A DNA stretch of 64,000 nt from Amorphochlora amoebiformis (GCA_054601695.1 BAAHQB010000134.1:186001-250000); one strand, 5' to 3'; shown: positions 1 through 14,027, numbered from the stretch's first letter. Notes: generated from the sequence alone by a model not told the origin. Program-made: numbers and translations.

Positions 1-112
1 ATATACATGTAGATGTTTAAATAATGCAAGCTGCATATACAAACAAATATATAATATACGTGTATAATGGAACATACTTACATACAATATATATATATTG
101 ATATTTATATAT

Positions 113-152
<40 letters not shown>

Positions 153-162
153 AATTGCGTAC

Positions 163-210
<48 letters not shown>

Positions 211-299
211 TATATATATTCACGTACACATATATTTGTAGGTAGGATTTCGGAAATGCTTATAATTTACATGTAACATAATAGAATACATCTACATCG

Positions 300-331
<32 letters not shown>

Positions 332-348
332 TGTACAAGGATTTCGGG

Positions 349-418
349 ATGTTGAGGAAGCGGAGGATAAGTATCTCAAGGTGGAAGTGGCAAATATATT
401 ATATGACATGATATATAC

Positions 419-466
<48 letters not shown>

Positions 467-512
467 ATATATGTATGTATGTATATATGTATATATAAAT
501 ATAAGTACATAA

Positions 513-556
<44 letters not shown>

Positions 557-601
557 GCGTGTGTGTGTGTGGGTGTTTATAAGTAGCAGATTTACGTATG
601 C

Positions 602-662
<61 letters not shown>

Positions 663-746
663 ATATTGTACGTATTTGTATGCATAAGAGCATTGTATGT
701 ATGCTATTAACTACACGTATATATTTGTTGAGACCATATTCAAAGC

Positions 747-793
<47 letters not shown>

Positions 794-1708
794 TAATATA
801 TATATATATACATATATATATGTATATGCATATATATATATATAGTATGAACATATATGGACACACAAATATTTATGCAATGTTCTCATAGAGCATGTTC
901 ATAAATCCAGATATAAATATCACACACTTATGTACGTAGTATCCGACATATGTATAATCCATACTAGGACTGGGGAAGGCTTAGACGACATCCCAAACGA
1001 TGCCTTCATGTCCAAAGACACCCTTCGAGCCCTAGATCTCTCCGGTAAGAAGGATTGCAATATCTAGGCACTCCAGCGTTACTATCCTATCCCAATTTTG
1101 TAAAAAAGAAAATTGAAGAATAGTGGAGGTTGTGAGAGAGGGCGAGAGATGTGGAAAGAGGGGGTGAGAGAGAGAGGGAGAGAGAGGTGCGTTTGAAAAA
1201 TTCTCTTCTCTGCTTGTCGGAATTGGATAGCACAATTTCTAGAGCGAAAAAAACAAAAGAATATTGGAAGTCATTTTCAGTTCATTTTCTCTCTCCGACT
1301 CTCCCCCGCTCTAAAAATCTCCCACTCTCTCTCAATCTCGCTCCCTCTCCCTCTCTCTCTGAACTCCCTCTCATTCTCTCTCTCTCCCTCTCCGCCCCTC
1401 CTTTCGCTCTCTCTCTCTCTCTCTCTCTCTCTCAGGAAATCGAATCGAGCATTTGTCGGCAGACGTTGGGGCCCTGAAGAATTTAAGGGATCTCAATCTA
1501 AGTTCCAATAACCTATCTACGTTGCCTTCATCTCTAGCGAAATGTGGGGCGATGAAGGCTCTGCACCTACAAGGAAATCGCTTTAATACGGTGGGTATAT
1601 GTGTCATGTTTATCTGGTTTTTTGATATGCGTATTTGTGTGTGTAGATGTTTATGCGTATGGACGACGCTTATGTACACATAACGAAAATGTATATTGTG
1701 TATATTTT

Positions 1709-1771
<63 letters not shown>

Positions 1772-2086
1772 TGTATATATTTATAAATATAACTAGTGTA
1801 CATATATATATATGTATATTTATATATATGTTAACAATATATACATATGTATATATATATATATATATGTTAATATATACATATATATATACATATATAT
1901 TATGTTCAATGTGTACTTGTAAATAACAGCAGGTCTCTTTCGGATCAAGGCATATATTCATACATATGTGTACATGTACTAAATATATCAGGTCCCAGCG
2001 GTAGTAGGTCAGCTTCGAGCTTTAGAACGCCTCCGACTTGACGGAAATCGTCTTACGGAGCTTCCAGCTGAGATAGGTATCTTCAT

Positions 2087-2137
<51 letters not shown>

Positions 2138-2156
2138 GTGTGTATGTATGTATGTA

Positions 2157-2221
<65 letters not shown>

Positions 2222-3017
2222 CACTAAATATATCCTATGTATATGTATATATGTATTCTTGCGGAGCTTGCAGCTGAGATATCTTTTCTTATATAATATA
2301 TATATATATATATAGATGCATATATATATATATAAATATATATGTATATAATATATAAATATAATACATATATATATATATATACTTACGAAACTTCCAG
2401 CTGAGATGGATACTCTCCTATAATATGTACGTATATATAAATATATATATATATATATACATATCTATATTTTATATATATAAGATGCATATAGATATAT
2501 AAATAAGCATATAAATAAAAGTATGTATGTATGTATAGATATATATGTATACATACACATGTATTTATATCTATACATATGTACATAGATATGTTATATA
2601 TACTAAAATCGTCGCGGTGGCTACAGAGAATAGAGAGAAAAGGAAAAGACAGAACATGTAAAAAAACACACCCAATATGTGAGTATGCGGAAAATGTCGA
2701 TTTCCCCTCTTTCGGTAAGTCGCCATCTGGCTTTACTAAATCTGACGTAGATCAAAAATCATCTTGATGTGTTTTTCTTCTTTTGTTTGATATCCTTGGA
2801 TTGTTCATCTATTTGTTTTGCTTGGATTGTGAAATTCATTCGTTATGCTTGGATTGTGAAATTTTGATTGAAGTCCAATTGGCCAGGGTTCATTGGGTGG
2901 GATTAGGAATGGGTTAGGGTTGGGGTTAAGGTTGAATGAAAGGGCTCAAGATTGAATTTCAGTTTATAAATGCATGTATTATAAATTTACATGTATATGT
3001 GTATATATATGTAAATA

Positions 3018-3049
<32 letters not shown>

Positions 3050-3506
3050 GATATATATAGTAATATATATATATATATATATATATAATTATATATATAT
3101 ATATATATATATATTACAATTATATATGCACATATATATATATATATATATATATAATATACTTGTGTGTGTGTATGTATAGATATACATACATTTCTGT
3201 ATGTATACATACATATGTATATATATATATATATATAAATAATATAACTAAATAGATCAATATAGAGATATGTAAATGTGTTACCATATAGGGTTCCTTT
3301 TCATGTTGGGAGAGCTAGAAGTGGCGGGTAACCGAATTGTAAGGCTGCCAGAAGAACTCGGTAATCTCTCTCGCTTAAGGTGTGGATATACGTATACATA
3401 TGTATATATATGTATGTATGTAATAGTCCTAAAACTATGTACACACATACCAACAAATAAATACACATGCATACTCACATGTATAATACATATATAAATG
3501 TGTATA

Positions 3507-3546
<40 letters not shown>

Positions 3547-3722
3547 GTACATATATATATATATATATGTACATGTACACATAAATAATATATAAACATA
3601 TATAATATATACATGCATAACTACATGTAGTAATTTACATACAAATATGTGCATAAATACATAAATATGTATATATGTATATATATATATATATATATAA
3701 CATATATATATTTATATATAAC

Positions 3723-3789
<67 letters not shown>

Positions 3790-4231
3790 TTTTGTATGTG
3801 TGTGTGTATATATATATATATACATATAGTACAGTACAATAAGGCATAACATACAAACATAATTTATATAAATATATATATATATATATATATACATACA
3901 TATATATGTATATACACATACATACATATATGTATATATATATATACATTTACATATATATACACATGTATATATCTACATATTTATGTATGTATGTATT
4001 GCATAATATTCAAACAGAATATACATGTATACTGTAACATAAGGAAGCATAATTTATACATATTAATAGAGCGTAGCATACCAACACAATGAGAACCTAA
4101 ATGCGGTATAATATAATAAAGAATAACATACAAACATATATTACATACAAAAAATAACATCTACATATATTTCGCATGACATTAAAACGTAATATACACA
4201 TATATAGCATAAAGTACAAACAGAATATTTG

Positions 4232-4314
<83 letters not shown>

Positions 4315-4448
4315 GTATATATATATATATCATATCATATCATATACATATATAGGGTTCTTGACGCTGCCCGCAACAAGCTTACATACATCCCGGCCGA
4401 GGTAAAGCATACACTATACATGCATGTATATTATATATATATACACAC

Positions 4449-4504
<56 letters not shown>

Positions 4505-4510
4505 GTAATC

Positions 4511-4545
<35 letters not shown>

Positions 4546-4697
4546 CTATATGTACATGTATGTAAATATATGTAAATATGTTATACAATTAATTAAATAT
4601 ATATTTTTAGATATATTTATATGTATATATAACATATATATATACATTTATGTATGTGTATGTATGTATATTTATTTAAATATATTATACAATTATG

Positions 4698-4735
<38 letters not shown>

Positions 4736-4751
4736 TATTTTTATGTATATT

Positions 4752-4823
<72 letters not shown>

Positions 4824-4849
4824 ATATATATATATATATATCCATATAT

Positions 4850-4881
<32 letters not shown>

Positions 4882-4968
4882 CCCGGCCGAGACAAATAAT
4901 ACACTATATATACATAAATACAAAAATATGTATATATGTGTATATGTGTGCATGTATGTATGTATATG

Positions 4969-5004
<36 letters not shown>

Positions 5005-5088
5005 TATGTATGTATATATGTTTGTATATATAATATACAAATATATACATATAATGTATATGTACATATATGCACATGTTTGTATGTG

Positions 5089-5128
<40 letters not shown>

Positions 5129-6164
5129 TACATATATGTATATTTATAATTATATTTCCTAACCCTAACCCTAACCCTAACCCTAACCCAAACCCTAAAT
5201 ACATATTCTTTTTATTCCACCCTCCATTTTCTTATCTTCCGATTATACCCTGCTCATTATACTCTGCCTTATCTTTCTCTTTCAATTCGCGGCCGTTAAC
5301 ATATCCAGATATCCGACCTTACTTCCCTGAGCATTCTCGACCTTCACGGAAACTCTCTCAGAAAGTTCCCGGAGATGCTCGAGCTTGAGTCGCTGCGGGT
5401 GGGCCGAAAAAAAAAAGAAAAAAGCTGGAGGGGGGAAGAGAAGATTTGTTTTAAACCTTTGGGCCGAATAATAAATAGAGGAAAAAAAAACATTGAGAGA
5501 TATTGTAGATAGATTATGGCGGGTTAAGATTGGTGTTAGGGTTGGAGGGTTTTGGGGGTTAGGGTTTTTTTTTCAATTTTTCGCCTGAGTTTGGTTTTAT
5601 AGAGTTTGTATGCAGTTGATTTTTGTATTGGGATTTCATTTTTCCTTTCTCTGTCTCTTTCTCTTTCTCTGCCCTTTCTGCTTCTCTCTCCTCTTCTCTC
5701 TCTCTTCCTCCACTCTCTATTCTCTCTCTGTCTCTCGCACTTCATTTATCTCTTCTCTCCCTTCCTTCTCTCCCCTCTCTTCTCTCTCACAATTTCTCGT
5801 TCATTCTGTCGTCTCTCTCTCCTCCATTCTCTCTGTATCTATCCTTCTATCTCTCCTTCTTTATCTCTTTCTCTCTCTCTTCTATCTCCCTCTCTCTTCA
5901 ATTCTCTTCTTTTTTTTCTCTCTCTCTCTCTAACTTTTCTCTCTCTCTCCCTCACTTTCTCACTCTCTCTTTCTCTCGCTCTCTCTCTCTCTTCTCTCTT
6001 CTCTCTTTCTCTCTGTCTCTGTTCACTCTTTCTATCTCTCTATCTATCTATCTCATTCTCTCCCTTCTCGCTCTATTTTCCTCTCATTCTTCTTTCTCTC
6101 CATCTCTATCTCAATCTCTCTTCTCTATCTTTCTCTCTCCCTCGCTTTTGCTTCTCTCTCTCTA

Positions 6165-6196
<32 letters not shown>

Positions 6197-6524
6197 ATCT
6201 CTCTCTCTCTCTTCTCTCTATCTCTCTCTCTCTTCTCTCTCTCACTCTCTCCCTCCCTCTACCCCTCTTTTTTCTTGTCTCTTTCTAAATCTCCCCTCTG
6301 TATCTATCTCCATTTCCCCCCTCTCTCTGCTTTCTCTTCTCTCTCTCTCTTTCTTTTTCTCCCAGGTTCTGGATCTCAGTAACAACGTGCTTGCGGTATA
6401 GTATGTATTTAATTTCTACTAATGACTTCTTGTGTATGTATCTTGTAGTGAGGATACAAGAGATGCGTGTTAATGTATGTAAATACATTTAAATCCACAA
6501 CATGTAAATGTATATTGATATATA

Positions 6525-6587
<63 letters not shown>

Positions 6588-6682
6588 GTGTACACACATA
6601 CCTACATATATATATATATATATATATATTAATTAAACAGTTGACTCTTTTGCATTTGCATAAAGAGGTAAATACGAAAATG

Positions 6683-6765
<83 letters not shown>

Positions 6766-6820
6766 TACATATACATATGTATGCATATATATATATATAT
6801 ATGTATATATATAATATATT

Positions 6821-6854
<34 letters not shown>

Positions 6855-6983
6855 ATATATTTACATATATATATATATATACATATATATATGTATACAT
6901 ATATATGTTTATATCTGCTCTTCTATCTTCTCTCTCTCTCCCTGCCTCTCTCTCCTAAATATATATACATACATATAAATAAT

Positions 6984-7018
<35 letters not shown>

Positions 7019-7064
7019 GTTTGTGTATACATATATATATATGTAAAAAATGCATGTGTAAATA

Positions 7065-7105
<41 letters not shown>

Positions 7106-7223
7106 GCAAGCCCAAGTCAATCATTAGCATCAGAATTGCAATGCCTTGTATATATGTAAATTTATATTACTACATATCACTATGGATATGTATATTTATA
7201 TGTATGTGTATATACATACACAC

Positions 7224-7261
<38 letters not shown>

Positions 7262-7295
7262 GTATATATATGTTACATTACATGTTACTATGTAA

Positions 7296-7327
<32 letters not shown>

Positions 7328-7821
7328 ATATATATTATATGTACACGTATATATCTCTCTGTACGTTTTGCATGTATAAATATATACATATATTTTTTAA
7401 GGCATTTGATTCTCGTGTAAATTTTCCTGCGCTGCGGCGACTTGGGCTTGCGAATAATTCGATTAATCGCTTCAATCCCGCAGAGGTTTACTATGAATAT
7501 AAAATTAGATACATATGTATATAATATATGTATACATAAAATGTATGTTATATATTTGTGTATATATTACGATATATTTGTATATATTACGTACATATAT
7601 ATATGGTTACGGAAACGCTTAGGCCTCTGAGAACTAGGGTTAGATTAGTAGGATTAGGGTGATGTATGAATATGTATATGAATATGTGTATATGTAAAAA
7701 GATGTATATTGTTATTTCACATCGCATACTTATGTCCGTACATTATAAATATATGCATACATATGTATACATTTATAAATATTATATTTTTATATATTGT
7801 GTACTGGTTACAGATATGTAC

Positions 7822-7867
<46 letters not shown>

Positions 7868-7987
7868 TATATATATACATTACAAATCAGTATATCGTCA
7901 TTACTATACTACTGTTATTATCAATATTATTATAATTATTCCTTTTTATTGTTATTTTAATCATCACTATTCTTCGTGTTTATCACA

Positions 7988-8043
<56 letters not shown>

Positions 8044-8232
8044 CCTTTCTCCCTCGCTCGTTCTCTCTCTCTTCTCTGTTTTCAACGACCTAATTTTCGC
8101 TTTCAGGGGCAGTATCCGATGCTAGAGCACGTTGACTTGTCGAACAATTTGATCGCCGATCTCGAAGCTTTTTCCAATTTGAGCGCATTGAAGGATCTCA
8201 ATCTTGAGGGTTATGTGTGATACGTTTGTAAT

Positions 8233-8296
<64 letters not shown>

Positions 8297-8315
8297 CATA
8301 CATACATACGCGTAC

Positions 8316-8368
<53 letters not shown>

Positions 8369-8505
8369 CATATATATATATATATAATACACGAAAACGT
8401 ATACTTTTATTTTTACATAATAATGTGTATGTGTACAGATTTATATATGGAAGTAGATGTGTATGTATGTGTGAGCGTATATGTATTGTGCATATACATT
8501 TACAC

Positions 8506-8558
<53 letters not shown>

Positions 8559-8636
8559 GTGTACAGATTTATATACGGAAGTAGATGTGTATGTATATGT
8601 GAGCGTATATGTATTGTGCATATACATTTACACATA

Positions 8637-8693
<57 letters not shown>

Positions 8694-8792
8694 TATGTGT
8701 ATGAACACATTATTATATATGGATGCTGTTTAGGTAAGTATTTGTATATAGCGTAAAAATATCTGAAGCTTGTGCACTTATTCATATACATT

Positions 8793-8837
<45 letters not shown>

Positions 8838-8949
8838 ATGCATGTACACTATGTATACACATATATAAAAACAAATGTTACGTGTACGTATTACAGGAAA
8901 TCAGATCAACAGCATCCCTAAGGGGCTGTCAAAAAAGCTCGGGGTATAA

Positions 8950-9008
<59 letters not shown>

Positions 9009-9038
9009 TATACCTTCCTCTCAATCTTTTCTTCAGGA

Positions 9039-9083
<45 letters not shown>

Positions 9084-9114
9084 AAGAAAGAGAGAGAGAT
9101 AGTGAGAGAGAGAA

Positions 9115-9163
<49 letters not shown>

Positions 9164-9320
9164 GAGAGGGAGAGAGAAAGAAAGAGAGAGAGAGAGAAAA
9201 AAAGACAGGGAGAGAGAAAGAGAGAGAGAGAAAGAGAGAGGGAGAGAGAGAGAAAGAGAGAGGGAGAGAGAAAGAAAGAGAGAGAGAGAAAAAAAAGAGA
9301 AAGAGAGAGAGAGAGAAGAC

Positions 9321-9379
<59 letters not shown>

Positions 9380-9471
9380 AGACAGAGAGAAAGAGAGAGA
9401 GAAAGAGGGAAAGAGAGAGAGAGAGAAAGAAAGAGAGAGAGAGAGAGAGAAAGAAAGAGAGAGAGAGAGAG

Positions 9472-9502
<31 letters not shown>

Positions 9503-9589
9503 AAAGAGAGGGAGAGAAAGAGAGAGAGAGAAAGAGAGAGGGAGAAAGAAAGAAAGAAAGAGAGAAAAAAAAAGAGGAGAGAGAGAGAA

Positions 9590-9620
<31 letters not shown>

Positions 9621-10056
9621 AGACAGAGAGAGAGAGAGAGAGAGAAGACAGAGAGAAAGAGAGAGGAAGGGAGAGAGAAAGAGAGAGAGAGAGAAGATAG
9701 AGAGAGAGAGAAGACAGAGAGAAAGAGAGGGAGAAAGAGAGAGAGAGAAAGAGAGAGAGAGAAGACAGAGAGAAAGAGAGAGAGAAAGAGAGGGGAGAGA
9801 GAACGAGAGAGAGAGAAGAGAGAGAGAGAAGACAGAGAGAAAGAGAGAGAGAGAAAGAGAGGGAGAGAGAGAGGGAGAGAGAGAACGAGAGAGAGAGAGA
9901 GAAAATAAAGAAGAGGGAGAATGGAGAGAAAATGGACGGCGAAAAAAGGGGAATTCTGAGAACTAATATCGAAGTATCTGCAAGTTAGATATCTTTAGAT
10001 ATAATAGATATATCATTATATCCGTAATGTGTAACTTGAGTATATATATATATATA

Positions 10057-10097
<41 letters not shown>

Positions 10098-10212
10098 CAT
10101 ATATATGTCTGTCTAATAATATATATATATATAGGAATATATATTTGTAATATATATATATATATGCATATTATATGTATACATATATATATATATATAT
10201 ATTGTATGTATA

Positions 10213-10297
<85 letters not shown>

Positions 10298-10302
10298 GTA
10301 TA

Positions 10303-10347
<45 letters not shown>

Positions 10348-10388
10348 TGCATGTCTTGATTTAACTTATATGTACACATAATATTAAT

Positions 10389-10432
<44 letters not shown>

Positions 10433-10526
10433 AAAATAACATATTCATATATATTTAATAAGGATATTTTATAATATCATGCACATATTACAACAGGCAA
10501 GGCTACTCTGGGACGGCAAGATATAA
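349..10526 (+). CDS. Leucine-rich-repeat protein, multi-exon
   Basis: Exons read by splice site and phase: 349-380, 968-1044, 1436-1590, 1992-2076, 3292-3379, 4356-4401, 5309-5398, 6366-6395, 7402-7485, 8107-8209, 8897-8943, and a tentative last exon 10497-10526 ending in TAA. All internal junctions keep frame. The start is ATG 349 ([10 protein letters not shown]). From about residue 20 to the end the protein is tandem 22-24-residue LRRs with LxxLxLxxN cores such as [33 protein letters not shown] and [10 protein letters not shown], with PxxI/L ends typical of cytosolic, SHOC2/LRRC40-like repeats. There is no signal peptide or membrane segment, so an intracellular protein-binding scaffold is likely. 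The 3' end is uncertain: an alternative acceptor at 9036 leads into the GA tract and a stop at 9100. Introns carry long CT, GA and TA tracts. Confidence 0.72.
1290..1433 (+). repeat. Polypyrimidine (CT)n tract before LRR acceptor
   Basis: A CT-rich stretch runs straight into the CTCAG acceptor of the LRR exon at 1436. It is a greatly enlarged polypyrimidine tract on the sense strand. Confidence 0.9.
2052..2420 (+). repeat. Three diverged copies of an LRR exon end with donor
   Basis: The 3' end of the LRR exon 1992-2076 with its donor (TTCCAGCTGAGATAG|GTAT) reappears inside the following intron at about 2255-2290 and again at about 2384-2420, each time with substitutions and flanked by TA runs. 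The copies share the GAGCTTxCAGCTGAGAT core. In neither copy is the original AG|GTAT junction intact. Confidence 0.85.
2880..2945 (+). repeat. Degenerate telomere-like GGGTTA tract in LRR intron
   Basis: Several GGTTAGGGTTGGGG-type units lie in the LRR intron before the exon at 3292. No coding signal is seen around them. Confidence 0.7.
4383..4912 (+). repeat. Second duplicated exon end in LRR gene
   Basis: The exon end CATCCCGGCCGAG|GTAAAG at 4389-4407 is echoed at 4880-4912, where TCCCGGCCGAG is kept but the donor has become GACAAA. The flanking bases that follow (ATACACTATA) also match. About 480 nt of TA-rich sequence separates the two. Confidence 0.88.
5158..5199 (+). repeat. Interstitial telomere-like (CCCTAA)n
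   Basis: About six CCCTAA units lie on the sense strand of the LRR intron, some 110 nt before the acceptor of the exon at 5309. Confidence 0.92.
5640..6364 (+). repeat. Long polypyrimidine (CT-rich) tract in LRR intron
   Basis: About 720 nt are almost purely C and T on the plus strand, mostly CTCTCT with TTC and TATC variants. The tract ends exactly at the CCCAG acceptor of the 30-nt exon 6366-6395. The Ser/Leu/Phe-rich frames it opens are compositional artefacts. Confidence 0.93.
8430..8640 (+). repeat. Direct repeat, two ~80-bp copies around a TA run
   Basis: The segments 8430-8512 and 8557-8640 are nearly identical (GTGTACAGATTTATATA then AGTAGATGTGTATG) and are separated by a pure TA run. 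They lie in the LRR intron between exons 8107-8209 and 8897-8943. Confidence 0.9.
9037..9905 (+). repeat. ~870-bp polypurine GA tract
   Basis: Almost pure GAGAGA with AAAG and GGGAG variants and a few ACAG or ATAG interruptions. It follows a good acceptor-like TTTTCTTCAG at 9027-9036. Two frames stay open through it and encode Arg-Glu repeats. The phase dictated by the LRR exon stops at 9100, so I treat the frames as repeat artefacts. Confidence 0.93.
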
Positions 10527-11180
10527 ATTGAGATCTCACCCAATGAATATGCAACCATTCAGTATTTATGTATCAGAATATACTCTAGATACTGGTATGA
10601 TCAGCCTCCAGCTACTGCTCCTAGCGTAACTCAGGCTAGACATATGTCTAGTATGTACAACAATCTACAATGATTACATCATGGGCGTAGCTATCAACTA
10701 CTAGAACTAGATCAAGCCAATGTGTATATAAACTAGATATAAACTAGATAAATTTTACGCATCATAGTAACCGTTATGATTTTGAAATTTGGAGATACAC
10801 CCATATATATATATAACTATGATACATACATATATATATATGTCATGATACAATTTACTAGTAGATCATACTAACTGGGAGCCAGCCTTTAACTTACTAT
10901 CACAAAGTTTTTTTAACACAACTGGGTTGAGTAATCTAGGTAATACAAACTTGGCATGTCTAGAGCAGTCAGCCGCCGCTATTTCTACGAAATTTCTAGT
11001 AATTTGCTTTGCTATAGCTAGATAGATATTCATTCACGACTTCATCTCCTCCGCTACCCGCTAGGGGATGGTTTCGCAGCGTACGTGTGCCCACTAAAAT
11101 CGACATTCCCACTGTTTGTGGATGAGAACTCTCTAGAGTCCTTTGAGGTGATGGGAACCAGTATATTGCCCGATCTAGGT
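10500..11180. other. CTAG-rich island between convergent genes
   Basis: This spacer between the LRR 3' end and the minus-strand CS-domain gene 3' end carries CTAG far more often than chance, counted by eye at a dozen or more, for example in TCTAGATACTGG, GCTAGACATATGTCTAG and ACTAGAACTAGATC. Base composition is otherwise ordinary and TA runs are sparse. No convincing long reading frame is seen. Confidence 0.7.
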
Positions 11181-11243
11181 ATAAATGATTTTTTTCTATG
11201 TATGTATTAATATCTATATATCTATATATTTAATATTATATAT

Positions 11244-11282
<39 letters not shown>

Positions 11283-11432
11283 ATTTTATATAATATGTAC
11301 ATTAAGTATATACACAACCGATTTCTGTTAAAATAGACGTATATTATGCAATATATACTAGATATATATATGTATATATATACATATGTATATATATATT
11401 CATATGTATATACATATGTATTATATATGTAA

Positions 11433-11490
<58 letters not shown>

Positions 11491-11808
11491 GTGTATATGC
11501 GTATACACATATATATTTATTGGTATCCACTTGATGACCTGGTGCCCCCTTTAGAAGGATCCAAGTGTATTCCTGCTTTTTCTATCACCTTTATATATAA
11601 TACTTTATTTCGAACATATCTATGTAATATATATATATATATATATATATTATAAATACATTATCCAAAAGTATACTTATATTTTACATAACTAATATTT
11701 ATAAACATCATTCCTATATATACCATGTTGTGGATGTACACGTGTATATATTTACATACATATATATATTTTTAACACACACATATATATATATATATAC
11801 ATATATTT

Positions 11809-11840
<32 letters not shown>

Positions 11841-11897
11841 ATATTTATAATATATGTAATATATATATATATATATATCTACATACAAATATACATA

Positions 11898-11935
<38 letters not shown>

Positions 11936-11998
11936 ACACACACATACACATATATATATATATATATATATATTCATATATTTATATCCACATATACA

Positions 11999-12036
<38 letters not shown>

Positions 12037-12205
12037 ACAATGTACTTCCTATTAATTTTTCAATACCTGTATTTGTATATCACGAAAATCGAAATGACAT
12101 GATTAGTTCCAGGTATTCTACTGTACGTACCTTTCGTTGGTTCTCGGGGCTGGACGCAAGAAATGCATCCTTGGCCTATCACAGGGTATATATATATACA
12201 TATAT

Positions 12206-12248
<43 letters not shown>

Positions 12249-12268
12249 CATATATATAAAAATATGTT

Positions 12269-12311
<43 letters not shown>

Positions 12312-12373
12312 GTATATATGCATATATATAGATTTAATACTTATATCAAAGTAGATATATGTATATATATATA

Positions 12374-12416
<43 letters not shown>

Positions 12417-12559
12417 GTTAAGCTTTGTAAGGATTATAGCTAAATCATTATGTACATATACTAAAAAAATAAATGTGCATGTGTGTATGTATATACATAT
12501 ATGTATGTATATACATATATGTATGTATATATATATATATGTATGTATATATAATATGT

Positions 12560-12613
<54 letters not shown>

Positions 12614-13107
12614 CCTCTCAAAGACAGAATCAGAGATGCCAGGAGGTTTGGTAAAGACCACTCGGGAGCCTGGAGAGACCTTTTTGAATGTTTTTAATTT
12701 TTCGGCTGGAGTTGCTTGGTCAGAAGAGGATTCAAAAGACTCTTTCATGTGTAGAAATGCATACGGAGGTATACTAGTGGACCATGAAGACCCTTGCACA
12801 TGTTCTTACAGCTAAGAATGCTTTCAAGTCCCGGAAAACCCATATACGAGAGGTAAGAGAGCAGAGAGAGAGAGAGAGAGATAATGAAAGATAGAGGGAG
12901 AAAAAGAGAGGGAGAGAGGGAAGGAAAGAGAGAGACAGGAAGAGATGGACAGGAAAGGGAGTGAGATGAGATTCGAGGTTTTGGTGTGGGGTTTCTGGAT
13001 TACTTCTGGAAGTGAGACGGTGTTTTTCTGGTCTTCGTGGGCCTTTTTCAGCTCTTCTACTTCTTTGGGCTGTTATATATATATATATATATATGTTATG
13101 TGTAATC

Positions 13108-13139
<32 letters not shown>

Positions 13140-13212
13140 ATATGTATTGTATATATATATATACACTGTATATATATATATATGTATATATTTGTATATA
13201 CATATATATATA

Positions 13213-13268
<56 letters not shown>

Positions 13269-13387
13269 TATTATATTTGTATATATATATGTGTGTATAT
13301 ATACATATATATATATATTTATATATATGCACAAATATGTAGCACAACATGTATATTCATATACATGTATATATATATATATTATAT

Positions 13388-13428
<41 letters not shown>

Positions 13429-14027
13429 AATATGTAGCCCAACATGTATATTCATACACATCACATGTATATATTAACATATATGTAAACACATATGTAC
13501 ATATATCAAAGTCTAACCCTCGCTCCATAAAACTGGAAAAACTTCATCTGTACGCAAACATCAGGATTAGGTTTAAGATTCATTCAGGATTAGGGTTTAC
13601 GCATTTAGATTAGGATTAGGATTAGGATGAAGACTAGGATTAGGCTTAGGTAATTAGTACTAAATACACCTGATCCTCCGCTGATAGTATCCGAAGATGT
13701 GCCTAGTAACGGTTAAGATAGTGTAAGTTTGAGTGATCAGTGGTGGATTGGAGCTAGAATTAGTATTACAGCTAAGAGCTTAGGGTTAGGTTTAGGTTTG
13801 GGGTTATTCAGCATGCCTTAACCCTAGGGCCATTAACTAAGCCGCGTAATAGGGCTGCATGCTGGGAGCGACCAGTTAGGGCTAGGGTTAGGTTGGTATC
13901 GAACTTGCATCTCCTCATTGAGTGCCTTGAACTGGGCGTCGGGTATGTATTTTTCACGCAATTCCTGGGATGATTTATGTATCATTTCATACATGCACTT
14001 ATACACACACACACACACACTCATATG

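Noticed and set aside
592-891. Open frames made of Tyr-Ile repeats, here and at scores of other places on both strands
   Set aside because: They are translations of (TA)n, which is open in several frames at once. No splice or family support.
9102-9908. 268-codon Arg/Glu repeat frame
   Set aside because: Arises from the GA tract. The frame set by the LRR exon is different and stops at 9100, and a second frame is equally open.
11065-11178. Plus-strand exon reading as a further LRR-gene exon
   Set aside because: It has splice-like edges, but LRR character is lost and the minus strand gives a phase-consistent short terminal exon of the CS-domain gene. Neither is strong.
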